In this document: in pieces, positions 1 to 8,695 of the stretch
Numbering within the stretch: position 1 is the first letter of the stretch
How the letters are laid out: every line of letters begins with the position of its first letter
Assembly (NCBI GenBank): GCA_035317605.1
Contig: DATHGT010000081.1
Location: 1-48,196, forward strand
Direction: 5' to 3'
DNA: 48,196 bases
Source: DATHGT01 sp035317605
Lineage (GTDB): Bacteria > Methylomirabilota > Methylomirabilia > Rokubacteriales > CSP1-6
Made by a program: the position numbers and the translations under genes
The notes under the pieces: model-generated
Told to the model about the DNA's origin: nothing
What the model saw: the letters and a program-made list of their open reading frames with translations, nothing else
The model's database searches: none

Positions 1-111
1 GCCCACAACCGGTCAACGAAGCGTGGGCGTCCCACGGTCGCCGCCACAGTCAGTCGGATCGTCGAGCGGCCCCCACCGCCGCCCGCCCCACCGCGCCGCC
101 GACCAAACGGT

Positions 112-1545
112 CTACGACGGAGACGGGGAACGGCGGCGGGAGAGGAAGCGGAGGAAGTCGCGGCCTTCGCGCAATCGGCGGCGGCCCATCGCGGGGTCGC
201 GGAGCATCTCGGCGCCGAGGGTGAGCATCTTGCGCGGGCGGAAGTAGAAGCGGCGGTAGAAGGTCTCGAGCGCGGCGAAGATCTCCTCGCGGGGCAGCTC
301 GGGGTAGCCGAGCGCGCTGGCCTGCACGCCGTCGCCGTCCACGAGACCGTTGCCGTTCAGCCAACCACGTTCGAGCGCTTCCTGGTGCAGCGCGGTGCCC
401 GGATACGGCGCGGCCAGCGACACCTGGATCGTGTCGGGGTCGATCTCGCGCGCAAACCGGATCGTGGCCGCGATGGTCTCGCGGGTCTCGCCCGGCAAGC
501 CCACGATGAACGTGCCGTGGATCTTGATGCCCAGGGCCTTGGCGTTCCTGGTGAACTCGCGGGCCAGGTCGACGCGCACGCCCTTCTTGATGTGGTTGAG
601 GATCCCCTGGTCGCCTGACTCGTAGCCGACCAGCAACAGGCGCAGGCCGTTGTCCTTGAGGACCTTGAGCGTCGCGTACGGGACGTTCGCCTTGGCGTTG
701 CACGACCACGTCACGCCGAGCGTGCCGAGCCCGCGCGCGATGGCCTCGGCGCGGGGCAGATCGTCGGTGAACGTGTCGTCGTCGAAGAAGTACTCGCGCA
801 CCTGCGGGAAGTAGCGCTGGGCCAGCGCGATCTCGGCGACCACGTGCTCGACGCTGCGGGTGCGATAGCGGTGGCCGCCCACGGTCTGCGGCCAGAGACA
901 GAACGTGCACTTCGAGCGGCAGCCCCGCCCGGTGTACAGCGACACGTACGGATGCAGGAGATAGCCGATGAAGTACTGCTCGACGACCAGGTCTCGGCGG
1001 TAGACGTCGACCACGAACGGCAGCCGGTCCATGTCCTCGAGGACCGGGCGCTCCAGCGTGCGTCGCACGTGACCGTTGGTCCGGTACGAGAGTCCCGCCA
1101 CGCTGGCGAGATCGCGGCCGCGGGCCACCTCCTCGATCGTGAAGTCGAACTCGTTGCCGGTGACGAAGTCGATGGCCGGCGACGCCTGGAGCGCGGCCTC
1201 GCGCTGGACCGCCACGTGCGCCCCCACGAACCCCACGCGCAGCGCGGGATTGGCCGCCTTCAGCGCCTCGGCCACCCGCACGTCGTGGGGGAACGACGGC
1301 GTGCTCGTGTGCAGCACCGCGAGGTCGTAGTCGCGGGCCAGCGGGACGACATCCGCGAGCCCGAGCCCCGCCGGCGGCGCGTCCACCAGCCGGCTGCCCG
1401 GCACCAGCGCCGCGGGCTGGGCCAGCCACGTCGGATACCAGAACGACCGCACCTCGCGCCGCGCCTGATACCTCGCCCCCGCCCCCCCGTCGAATCCCTC
1501 GAACGAGGGCGGATGCAGGAACAACGTCCGCAGATAGTCGGCCAT
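112..1545 (-). CDS. hpnJ: HpnJ-type B12-binding radical SAM protein
   Basis: This 477-residue protein has an N-terminal cobalamin-binding-like region (about residues 1-150, with the HTSTPSF and GFVGAHVAV stretches) followed by a radical SAM domain with the cluster motif C209-x3-C213-x2-C216 (CRSKCTFC). The wording of many segments (SFEGFDGGAG, SFWYPTWLAQPAALVPGS, TGRGCRSKCTFCLWPQTVGG, FFDDDTFTDDLPRAEAI) is what I know from HpnJ, the hopanoid-associated radical SAM family. HpnJ is linked in other bacteria to conversion of bacteriohopanetetrol glucosamine to the cyclitol ether. Length matches the family (about 470). It is the last gene of the long minus-strand operon; its ATG overlaps the preceding stop (TGATG). 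No squalene-hopene cyclase or other hpn gene is visible in this window, so the substrate here may be the product of the upstream ketosynthase genes or a hopanoid made elsewhere. Family assignment is strong; substrate is inference. Confidence 0.9.
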   Translation of the reverse strand: MADYLRTLFLHPPSFEGFDGGAGARYQARREVRSFWYPTWLAQPAALVPGSRLVDAPPAGLGLADVVPLARDYDLAVLHTSTPSFPHDVRVAEALKAANPALRVGFVGAHVAVQREAALQASPAIDFVTGNEFDFTIEEVARGRDLASVAGLSYRTNGHVRRTLERPVLEDMDRLPFVVDVYRRDLVVEQYFIGYLLHPYVSLYTGRGCRSKCTFCLWPQTVGGHRYRTRSVEHVVAEIALAQRYFPQVREYFFDDDTFTDDLPRAEAIARGLGTLGVTWSCNAKANVPYATLKVLKDNGLRLLLVGYESGDQGILNHIKKGVRVDLAREFTRNAKALGIKIHGTFIVGLPGETRETIAATIRFAREIDPDTIQVSLAAPYPGTALHQEALERGWLNGNGLVDGDGVQASALGYPELPREEIFAALETFYRRFYFRPRKMLTLGAEMLRDPAMGRRRLREGRDFLRFLSRRRSPSPS

Positions 1546-1916
1546 CAGGTACGTGACACCAACGCAACACCCACGGCGATGAGTCCGATGCCCGCCCAGC
1601 GCGCCGGGGTCACGACCTCACCCAGAATCCACTGGGCGAGCAGCGCGACCACGACGTAGTCGAGCGCGGTCAGCGGCAGGAGCTGGCTCACCTCGGCGCG
1701 CGAGAGCAGGGCCAGGTACATGAAGAAGAACATCGCCTGCAGCGCGATCCCCACGAGCACCCACTGGTTCGACAGGGCGCGGGCCACCATGCCGCCGAGC
1801 CGGCTCGACGGCGCCTCGGTGAGGTCGCCCCCCGGCTTCATGCCTTTCGAGAGCATCACGTGGCCGGCCCCGCCGAGCACGACCGCCACCACCACCAGCA
1901 GGAGCGTCTTGAGCAT
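1545..1916 (-). CDS. small EamA/SMR-like four-helix membrane protein
   Basis: A 123-residue membrane protein with four predicted transmembrane stretches: about residues 3-22, 53-70, 76-96 and 103-120. The size and layout match one half of an EamA (DMT) transporter or an SMR-type protein; a conserved Glu lies near the end of the third helix region (LGEVVTPARWAGI). Such small proteins often act as dimers moving lipids, sugar-lipids or amphiphiles across the inner membrane, as with the ArnE/ArnF flippase subunits; that role here is inference. It sits 1 nt from the ABC ATPase gene and its stop overlaps the start of hpnJ, so it belongs to the same transcript. No partner half is present nearby, so a homodimer is likely. 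Confidence 0.7.
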   Translation of the reverse strand: MLKTLLLVVVAVVLGGAGHVMLSKGMKPGGDLTEAPSSRLGGMVARALSNQWVLVGIALQAMFFFMYLALLSRAEVSQLLPLTALDYVVVALLAQWILGEVVTPARWAGIGLIAVGVALVSRT

Positions 1917-1917
1917 G

Positions 1918-2607
<690 letters not shown>

Positions 2608-2649
2608 CGCGCTAGTGCGGCCACGGGAGGGCTCGGGCCGGCGTCGCCA

Positions 2650-3840
2650 CTACGCGCCCCGCCGGATCGCCTCGGCGGGCGAGAGCCGCACCACGCGGAA
2701 CGTCGCGTAGGCGGCGGAGGCCGTGCCCAGCAACACCGAGAAGACGAGGCCGCCGCCGAGCAGCCGGGGCGAGAAGAAGAAGAGCTGCTGGCCGGTGCGG
2801 GCGGCCCAGGCATCGATGCCAAGCCCAAGGGCCATGGCGAGCGCGATGCCGCCGAGCCCGCCGGAGAGCGTGACCCCGAGCGCCTCGCCCAGCACCTCGC
2901 GGCCGAGCTGGACGTCGGTCGCCCCCAGCGCGCGCTTGACCCCGAAGTCGCGGATGCGCTCGAACACCGCGGCGGCGACGGTGTTGGCCAGCGAGAGTCC
3001 GCCGATCACGAGCCCGAGCGTGCCGATGGCCACCGTGAGGGTGGCGAAGAACGCGGTCGACGACTTGAGGAGGGCGGACAGCTCGCTCGGGAGCTGGACG
3101 TTGACGGCGGCCACGCGGTCGCGGATGCGCCGCGCGACCACGTCCGGGTCCTCGCCCTCGCGCCAGCCGACGGCGGCCCCGGTGTTGAGGTCGGCCGCGG
3201 TCAGCGCCGCGGCGCCGGAGGCGAGCAGCGTGCGCAGCATCGCGTCCTTGGCCACCCACTGCTCGCGCGCGTCGGCGATGGACACGATCACGAAGCGGTC
3301 GGGGGCGGTGAGCATGCGCTCCAGCACGCCGACGATCTCGTATCGTTGTCCTTCCAGCTCGAGCGCGCCGCCGACCTCGAGACCGTGGGAGGCCGCGAAC
3401 GAGGCGCCCACCACGGCCACCCGCCGGTCGCCCTCGCGCAGGAAGCGCCCGCGCTGGACCGGCAGCGTCCGGAACGCGCGGTTCGGCGACGGCACCGAGA
3501 GGTCCATGCCGAGGACCAGCTCCTGGGTCAGGGTCATGAACTGCGACGTCGAGGGATTGAGGGGCAGCATCACTTGAGCCTGGACGCCGTCCACGCCGGG
3601 GACGGCGGCGACCGCGCGCAGCGTGGCCGAGGGCAGGAGTCCCCCGGCGGTGAAGCCGGCCCCCATGCCCATCCCCTTCCCCGCCACCGAGATCTGACCG
3701 AGGACGAAACGATCGCCGCCCTCGATGAATCGGACGATGCGCTCGCTCATCGCGCCCAGCGCGATCAGCCCGGCCACCCCGACCCCGATGCCCACGATCG
3801 TGAAGAGATACCCGCGCAGACTCGCCAGCGCTCCTACCAT
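2650..3840 (-). CDS. MacB/FtsX-like ABC transporter permease
   Basis: A 396-residue permease with one N-terminal helix (GYLFTIVGIGVGVAGLIAL), a periplasmic MacB-like core domain of about 220 residues (GMDLSVPSPN, VAVVGASFA, YEIVGVLE), then three C-terminal helices with the typical FtsX wording FGVKRALGAT and the ending RLSPAEAIRRGA. An open frame continues far upstream, but that part is a shadow of the flavoprotein gene; I chose the ATG at 3840, which overlaps the flavoprotein stop by 7 nt. Type VII-like ABC permeases of this fold transmit force to periplasmic or outer-membrane partners (LolCE, MacB). It pairs with the ATPase at 1918-2607. Substrate unknown; likely the product of this operon. 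Confidence 0.85.
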   Translation of the reverse strand: MVGALASLRGYLFTIVGIGVGVAGLIALGAMSERIVRFIEGGDRFVLGQISVAGKGMGMGAGFTAGGLLPSATLRAVAAVPGVDGVQAQVMLPLNPSTSQFMTLTQELVLGMDLSVPSPNRAFRTLPVQRGRFLREGDRRVAVVGASFAASHGLEVGGALELEGQRYEIVGVLERMLTAPDRFVIVSIADAREQWVAKDAMLRTLLASGAAALTAADLNTGAAVGWREGEDPDVVARRIRDRVAAVNVQLPSELSALLKSSTAFFATLTVAIGTLGLVIGGLSLANTVAAAVFERIRDFGVKRALGATDVQLGREVLGEALGVTLSGGLGGIALAMALGLGIDAWAARTGQQLFFFSPRLLGGGLVFSVLLGTASAAYATFRVVRLSPAEAIRRGA

Positions 3841-5102
3841 TCGAGTCTGGACGCGACGGGACGGCCGGCGCGGCGGCGGGACCAGACGTTGATCCGCGCG
3901 AACAGGAACAGGAGGCGGAGGGCCAGGCGCGAGCGCAGGGACATCTTCTGGAAGAACCCGCCGGCCAGCATGGTGAGGACGGCGTCGGTGATCACGTTGC
4001 GCCGGCTGGGACGCAGGAACAGCTCGAGGAACGCGGGCTCGTAGTACTTGTGGATCATCCGGAAGAAGGGCTGCAGCCCCTTCCACACCGCGCGCTCGTA
4101 GTTCCGGAAGCGCGCGGCCTCGAAGCGGCCGTCGCGGAACGCGCGCACGATCGCCTCCGACGCCAGCTCGCCCGAGCGCATCGCGATGAACACGCCGCCC
4201 GAGAAGATCGGATCGACGAAGGCGACGGTGTCGCCCACGCAGAGGAAGCGGTCGCCCACCACCGGCCGGTTGACGTAGGAGAAGTTGGCCACGGGATGGA
4301 TCGGGGTGACGCGCTCGGCCTTGGCGAGCCCCTCGGCCACGATCCGACACCGAGCGACCATCTCCTCGAACAGCGCGTCCAGCGAGCCCTCGCGCCCCTT
4401 CACGGTGCGGGCGTGCATCACGCAGCCGACGCTGGTCACGTCGCCCGCGAACGGGATCCACCAGAACCACCCCTCGTCGAAGATGTAGATCCGGATGTTG
4501 CCCTCTTCGCGCCCGGGGAAGCGCACGGCGCCGCGATAGTGGGCGAACAGCGCGACCTTGCCGAGGTTGGCAATCCGCTCGCGCCGGCCCGTTCGGGAGG
4601 CGACGAAGCTGTCGCGGCCGCTGGCGTCCACGAGGAAGCGGGCGCGCGCGGTGTCGACGCCGCCGTTGCGCGTGGTGAGCGTCACCCCGTCGGCGTCGAA
4701 CGCGACGTCCTCGACCGCCACCGGCTGGTGGACCTCCACGCCCTGCCGGCGCGCGTGGTCGAGGAGCAGGCTGTCGAACTCGCCCCGCGGCACCTCGTAG
4801 GCGTACGGCGGCCAGGGCTTGCCCTCGAGGAAATAGAAGCTCGCCTCGGTCCCCGACTCCTGATCGTGAAAGTTCGCGCCGTACTTGATGAGGAAGCCGT
4901 GGTTCTCGATCAGCTCCCGCGCCCCCAGCCGATCCAGCAACGGCAGCATGGCCGGCAGCATGGACTCGCCGACGCGCAGGCGCGGAAACGTCTCGCGCTC
5001 GAAGAGACCGACGCGGAGGCCGGCGCGCGCGAGGAACGTGGCGGTGGCCGACCCCCCCGGCCCGCCGCCGATGACGGCAACGTCGTAGATGGGCGAACTC
5101 AT
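3834..5102 (-). CDS. FAD-dependent oxidoreductase of the halogenase / geranylgeranyl reductase group
   Basis: A 422-residue flavoprotein. The N-terminal dinucleotide fold has GGGPGG at residues 12-17 and the FPRLRVGES segment (39-47) found in flavin-dependent halogenases and related reductases. A WxWxIP motif (W212, W214, I216, P217) matches the motif used to recognise flavin-dependent halogenases, and a Lys at 73 (FLIKYG) sits where the halogenase lysine is expected. Conversely, many WxWxIP-bearing relatives in lipid clusters are saturases or hydroxylases, so halogenation is not established. A second FAD-binding segment is FLCVGDTVAFVDPIFSGG (about 288-305). Its ATG overlaps the glycosyltransferase stop (ATGA). 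In context it would tailor an acyl or polyene chain. Confidence 0.8.
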   Translation of the reverse strand: MSSPIYDVAVIGGGPGGSATATFLARAGLRVGLFERETFPRLRVGESMLPAMLPLLDRLGARELIENHGFLIKYGANFHDQESGTEASFYFLEGKPWPPYAYEVPRGEFDSLLLDHARRQGVEVHQPVAVEDVAFDADGVTLTTRNGGVDTARARFLVDASGRDSFVASRTGRRERIANLGKVALFAHYRGAVRFPGREEGNIRIYIFDEGWFWWIPFAGDVTSVGCVMHARTVKGREGSLDALFEEMVARCRIVAEGLAKAERVTPIHPVANFSYVNRPVVGDRFLCVGDTVAFVDPIFSGGVFIAMRSGELASEAIVRAFRDGRFEAARFRNYERAVWKGLQPFFRMIHKYYEPAFLELFLRPSRRNVITDAVLTMLAGGFFQKMSLRSRLALRLLFLFARINVWSRRRAGRPVASRLEW

Positions 5103-6136
5103 GATGGAACTCCTGGAGTCGTCGCGAACGACGACGCCCCGGCCCCGCGTCGGCCGCGCACGACGTCGGTATCCCGCAATTCAACGGCGTGATCGGGGGG
5201 TTTGGGGGGGCCCGCGGCTAGGCCCCCCAAATCGGTCAATCGGTCCTGGGAAAACCAGCGCGTGACCACGGGCGTGACGAAGTCCGGCCGCGTGGCGAGG
5301 CGCGAGGCGATGGCCCCGACGACGGCCTGACCGATCGCGAGGCCGAGCAACAGCGGCGACAGCGCGGTGCCGGAGGCGGCGGCGGCCGCGCGTCGACGCC
5401 GGGGATGCCGCCACCATTCGGCGAAGCCCGTCCCCCGCACGGAGACCAGCGTCTCCCTCGTCTCCACGAGCCAGCGCCCGATGCCCCTTCCCGTGAGGTA
5501 CGCGCCGATCCGCACGCCGTCCACGAGCGGACGAAACCGGCTGCGCTGGGCCGTACGCGGCGAGGTGCGGACGGGGACCTCGCAGACCATCACGCCCCGG
5601 CGCGCCGCCGCGATGAGGACTTCGGTCTCGAACACGAACCCGCCGTGGCGGGTCGGCAGATCGCGCACGAGCGGGAGCGGATAGAGCCGGAAGCCCGACT
5701 GCGTGTCTTCCACGTGCAGTCCGGTCACCCAGTTCACGAAGAAGCCGGCCACGCGCACCGCGTTCAGCCGGCCCCGCCCGAACCCGCCGCTCTCCCCGAG
5801 GCGCCCGCCGATCACCAGGGCTCCGGGCAGGGCGGCGGCCGCGGCACGGAGACGCGGGATGTCGGCGGGATCGTGCTGACCATCGCCGTCGAGGGTGACG
5901 ACCGCCGTCGCGCCGCGCGCCGCGGCCACCGCCAGGCCCGTGCGGATCGCCTGCCCCTTGCCCTGCCGGCGCGGATGCCGGATGACCTCGGCGCCGGCGG
6001 CCCGCGCGAGGGCGGCGGTGGCGTCGATCGAGCCGTCGTCGACGACGATGACCGGCGCGTGGGCGAGCGCTCCCGTGACGACTCCAGCGATCGTTGCCGC
6101 CTCGTTGAACGCGGGAACGAGGATGAGAGTTATCAC
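5099..6136 (-). CDS. family 2 glycosyltransferase
   Basis: A 345-residue GT2 (GT-A fold) enzyme. The nucleotide-binding start is LILVPAFNEAATI, followed by IVVDDGSIDATAA, the DGDGQHDP metal site (DXD-like) and the acceptor-side segment VEDTQSGFRLYP, all typical of the dolichol-/undecaprenyl-phosphate sugar transferase branch. A C-terminal hydrophobic stretch (ALSPLLLGLAIGQAVVGAIA) could anchor it to the inner membrane, and the final 60 residues look low-complexity. I chose the GTG at 6136 because it overlaps the stop of the preceding ketosynthase gene (GTGA), the same coupling seen across this operon; no ATG is available there. It probably glycosylates the lipid product or charges a lipid carrier. 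Confidence 0.85.
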   Translation of the reverse strand: MITLILVPAFNEAATIAGVVTGALAHAPVIVVDDGSIDATAALARAAGAEVIRHPRRQGKGQAIRTGLAVAAARGATAVVTLDGDGQHDPADIPRLRAAAAALPGALVIGGRLGESGGFGRGRLNAVRVAGFFVNWVTGLHVEDTQSGFRLYPLPLVRDLPTRHGGFVFETEVLIAAARRGVMVCEVPVRTSPRTAQRSRFRPLVDGVRIGAYLTGRGIGRWLVETRETLVSVRGTGFAEWWRHPRRRRAAAAASGTALSPLLLGLAIGQAVVGAIASRLATRPDFVTPVVTRWFSQDRLTDLGGLAAGPPKPPDHAVELRDTDVVRGRRGAGASSFATTPGVPS

Positions 6137-7200
6137 CGCGCGACACCGTCGGGGGCGGGGCCGACCACGAGCGCGACGTGCGTGCCGCCGCGGGCGATGC
6201 CGTGGACCAGGCCCGGCCCCGGCGCCACGTCGACGGGTGGATCGATCAGTCGCCCCGATCCCGCGGACCACGCGGCCGCGGCGACCCGCAGCGCGCCGAG
6301 CCCGGCGTGCTGGCCGAAGCGCCGCGCCAGCGACGCGACGGTGATCTCGGACCCGAGCGCCCGGACGAGCAGCGCGCGCTCCCAGGCGTCGCGCGGCCCG
6401 TCGCCGCTCGAAGAACTATAGGCCCAGGTAATGGCCTGCCCCGCCAGGCCGGCCTCGGCGAGGGCGGCGGCGATCGCCCGCGACTCCGCGCGGTGGCCCA
6501 CCCCGTTGGGCCGCGCCGGCAGCCCCCGCCACGCCGCGCCCAGGATCTCGCCGCACGGCGACGCGCCGCGGGCCCGCGCGTGATCGAGCGACTCCAGCAC
6601 CAGGACGGTCGCGCCCTCGCCGCGCATCTCCGCGTCCCCCAGCTCGGCCAGCGTCGCGTCCACGGTGGGATTGCGGACGTCCACTCCACCGGCCAGCGCG
6701 ACGTCCAGACGGCCGGAGGCGATCGTGTGGGCCGCGCGCGCCACCGCCAGCTCGCCGCCGACCGTGCGGACGTTGAGGGTGAGGGCCGGTCCGTGGGCCG
6801 CGCAGGCGATGGTCGCCGCCGACGCCATCGTGTTCATCACGGTGTTGGGAAAGGCCAGGGCCGAGACGCCGGAGGGCCCACCGCGCAGGAATCCCTCCGC
6901 GAACTCGATGGCCGAGTGCAGATCGCCGTGTTCGGTGCCGAGGACGAACCCGGCCGCGCCCGCGTCGTCGAGTCCGGCGTCGGCCAGCGACAACCGCGTT
7001 GCTGCGACGGTGAACCGGCTCACCCGCGAGGCGCGGCGCGCGTCGACGCCGTCCATGAGCGCGGCCAGCAGCGTGTCGTCGACGGCGTGATCGGACGGCG
7101 GGCTCGGGACCTGGGCGAGCCACCGGGTGAGCGTCTGGCCGCCGCCCACGAGGCCGGCCGCGACCACGCCCACGCCCGTGACCACGACGCGCTTCAGCAT
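6133..7200 (-). CDS. ketosynthase homologue without active-site cysteine (chain-length-factor-like)
   Basis: A 355-residue protein with the thiolase-fold start VVVTGVGVVAAG and the LAFPNTVMNTMASAATIA segment typical of ketosynthases. At the nucleophile elbow, where active ketosynthases read TACASG, it reads NVRTVGGEL, so the catalytic Cys is missing. The HGTGT motif is also gone (TWAYSSSSGDG instead), and the GHTxGA region is altered to GQHAGLGA. Type II polyketide systems use such a Cys-less partner as the chain length factor in a heterodimer with an active ketosynthase; that role is inferred. The obvious partner is the active ketosynthase at 7194-8423, whose stop overlaps this start by 7 nt. 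Confidence 0.82.
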   Translation of the reverse strand: MLKRVVVTGVGVVAAGLVGGGQTLTRWLAQVPSPPSDHAVDDTLLAALMDGVDARRASRVSRFTVAATRLSLADAGLDDAGAAGFVLGTEHGDLHSAIEFAEGFLRGGPSGVSALAFPNTVMNTMASAATIACAAHGPALTLNVRTVGGELAVARAAHTIASGRLDVALAGGVDVRNPTVDATLAELGDAEMRGEGATVLVLESLDHARARGASPCGEILGAAWRGLPARPNGVGHRAESRAIAAALAEAGLAGQAITWAYSSSSGDGPRDAWERALLVRALGSEITVASLARRFGQHAGLGALRVAAAAWSAGSGRLIDPPVDVAPGPGLVHGIARGGTHVALVVGPAPDGVAR

Positions 7201-8423
7201 GCGCGGAACAACAGCGTCACGTTCTGCCCGCCGAACCCGAACGAGTTCGACATCGCCGCCGGCAGCGACGCCGCGCGAGCGACGCCGGGGACGCAGTCGA
7301 AGGGCACGTCGGGATCGGGCGAGGTCAGGTGCACGGTCGGCGGCACCACGGCGTGGGTCATGGCCAACACGGTGGCCAGCGCCTCGAGGCTGCCCGCCGC
7401 GGCCATCGTGTGGCCGATCATCGACTTGGTCGAGCTGACGAGCACGCCGCCCTCGCCGAAGACGGCGCGCAGCGCGCGGGCCTCGATGCGGTCGTTCTGC
7501 GCGGTGCCGGTGCCGTGGGCGTTGACGTAGGCGACGTCCGCGGGGGCCGCGCCCGCGGAGGCCAGCGCCTCGCGCATCGCACCGATCATGCCGTGCCCCT
7601 CGGGGTGCGGCGAGGTGACGTGGAACGCGTCCGTGGTCATGGCGTGGCCGGCCAGCTCGGCGTAGAGGGTCGCGCCCCGCGCGCGCGCGGATTCCGCGTC
7701 TTCGAGCACCAGGAACGCCGCGCCCTCACCGAGCGACATGCCGCGGCGCTCGCGGTCGAAGGGCCGGCAGGGCTCGGGATCGAGGAGTCTCAGCGCGTTG
7801 AAGCCCATGTAGCAGATCCGGGTGAGCGCGTCGGCGCCGCCGGCCAGGGCCCGCGGGACGACGCCGTCCGCGATCAGGTCGGCGGCCATGGCGATCGACG
7901 CGGCTCCCGAGCTGCACGCGGCGACCACGGTCTCGCGCGGCCCTTCGAGGCCCAGGCGCCAGCTCAGCACGTCCGCGTGCGATGTCGGCAGCGTGGCGCG
8001 GGCCGCGTCGGGACGCTCACGTCCCGCGCCGGGGCGCTCACGCCCCGCGTCGGGGTGCTCGCGCGCTCCCCGCCATCGCTTCCAGTACCACGCTTCCACC
8101 TCGAGCATGCCGCCGCCGACCGCGCCGACCATCAGCGCGGCGTCGCGCCGCTCGGCCGCGGACAGCCGCGCGTCGTCGAGCGCTTCGCTCGCGGCGGTCA
8201 GCGCGAGCCGATCGGCGCGGGCCCGGCGGGCGGATCCCCCGACCGCCCCCGGGACCTCGGCCGCGATGCGGGAGCGAAACCCCTCGGTCTCGATCAGCGT
8301 GATGGGACGGATCGCGCACGCGCCGGCCGTGATCCCCTGCCAGAACGCCTTGACTCCCGTTCCGAAGGGACTGACGGCGCCGAGCCCGGTGACGACGACC
8401 GTCCGACCCCGACGACCGGTCAC
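7194..8423 (-). CDS. beta-ketoacyl-ACP synthase (active-site complete)
   Basis: A 409-residue FabF-like condensing enzyme with the full triad: Cys170 in VVAACSSGAAS, His in VNAHGTGT and His in KSMIGHTMAAAG, plus the SNSFGFGGQN ending. It carries out decarboxylative condensation of malonyl-ACP onto an acyl chain. Start is GTG at 8423, overlapping the acyl carrier protein stop (GTGA). Residues about 119-142 form an unusual arginine/proline-rich insert (RERPGAG type repeats) encoded by a GC-rich palindromic tandem repeat; it falls before the active Cys in a surface region and probably does not disturb the fold. With the Cys-less homologue just downstream it probably forms a KS/CLF pair. Confidence 0.9.
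   Translation of the reverse strand: MTGRRGRTVVVTGLGAVSPFGTGVKAFWQGITAGACAIRPITLIETEGFRSRIAAEVPGAVGGSARRARADRLALTAASEALDDARLSAAERRDAALMVGAVGGGMLEVEAWYWKRWRGAREHPDAGRERPGAGRERPDAARATLPTSHADVLSWRLGLEGPRETVVAACSSGAASIAMAADLIADGVVPRALAGGADALTRICYMGFNALRLLDPEPCRPFDRERRGMSLGEGAAFLVLEDAESARARGATLYAELAGHAMTTDAFHVTSPHPEGHGMIGAMREALASAGAAPADVAYVNAHGTGTAQNDRIEARALRAVFGEGGVLVSSTKSMIGHTMAAAGSLEALATVLAMTHAVVPPTVHLTSPDPDVPFDCVPGVARAASLPAAMSNSFGFGGQNVTLLFRAC
8005..8067. repeat. 21-nt tandem repeat with internal hairpins
   Basis: Three 21-nt units (8005-8025, 8026-8046, 8047-8067) lie in frame in the ketosynthase gene. Units 1 and 2 each hold a perfect 6-bp stem around a CTCA loop (GGGACG/CGTCCC and GGGGCG/CGCCCC); unit 3 has decayed. 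The stems differ by a compensating change. Translated on the minus strand the units give a seven-residue repeat of the RERPGAG type. Confidence 0.8.
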
Positions 8424-8695
8424 CGCTGGGTCGCCCTCTCGGCGATGAAGCGGCAGAGGGTCGCCACCGAGGCGAAGTGCTCGGCCAGGTCCTGCGATTC
8501 GTCCATCACGATCCCGAAGCGCTCCTCGATCGCGATGCCCAGCTCGATGAAGTCGAGCGAGTCGAGACCGATCGAGCCGTCGACGCCCTTGGGCAGCGGG
8601 GTGTCGAAGGTCACCTCGGCCGCGCGCGCCGGGTCGAACTTGAGACGGCTGACCAGCAGCGCGGCGAGCTCGTCCTTCACTTCCTTCGGTTCCAT
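8420..8695 (-). CDS. acyl carrier protein
   Basis: A 91-residue acyl carrier protein. Helix 2 begins with GLDSLDFIEL; Ser46 in the DSL motif is the site for the 4'-phosphopantetheine arm, and the following acidic stretch (IAIEERFGI) is typical. The carrier would be loaded by the holo-ACP synthase encoded at 20376-20804 or another transferase. I chose the ATG at 8695, which overlaps the stop of the preceding gene (TGATG), over a longer upstream frame. It is the only carrier protein in the cluster and therefore likely serves both active ketosynthases. A dedicated carrier separate from the primary fatty acid synthase ACP suggests a specialised pathway. Confidence 0.93.
   Translation of the reverse strand: MEPKEVKDELAALLVSRLKFDPARAAEVTFDTPLPKGVDGSIGLDSLDFIELGIAIEERFGIVMDESQDLAEHFASVATLCRFIAERATQR

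Noticed and set aside
8005..8067. Tandem repeats as a CRISPR array
   Set aside because: Units are directly adjacent with no spacers and are translated in frame within a ketosynthase.
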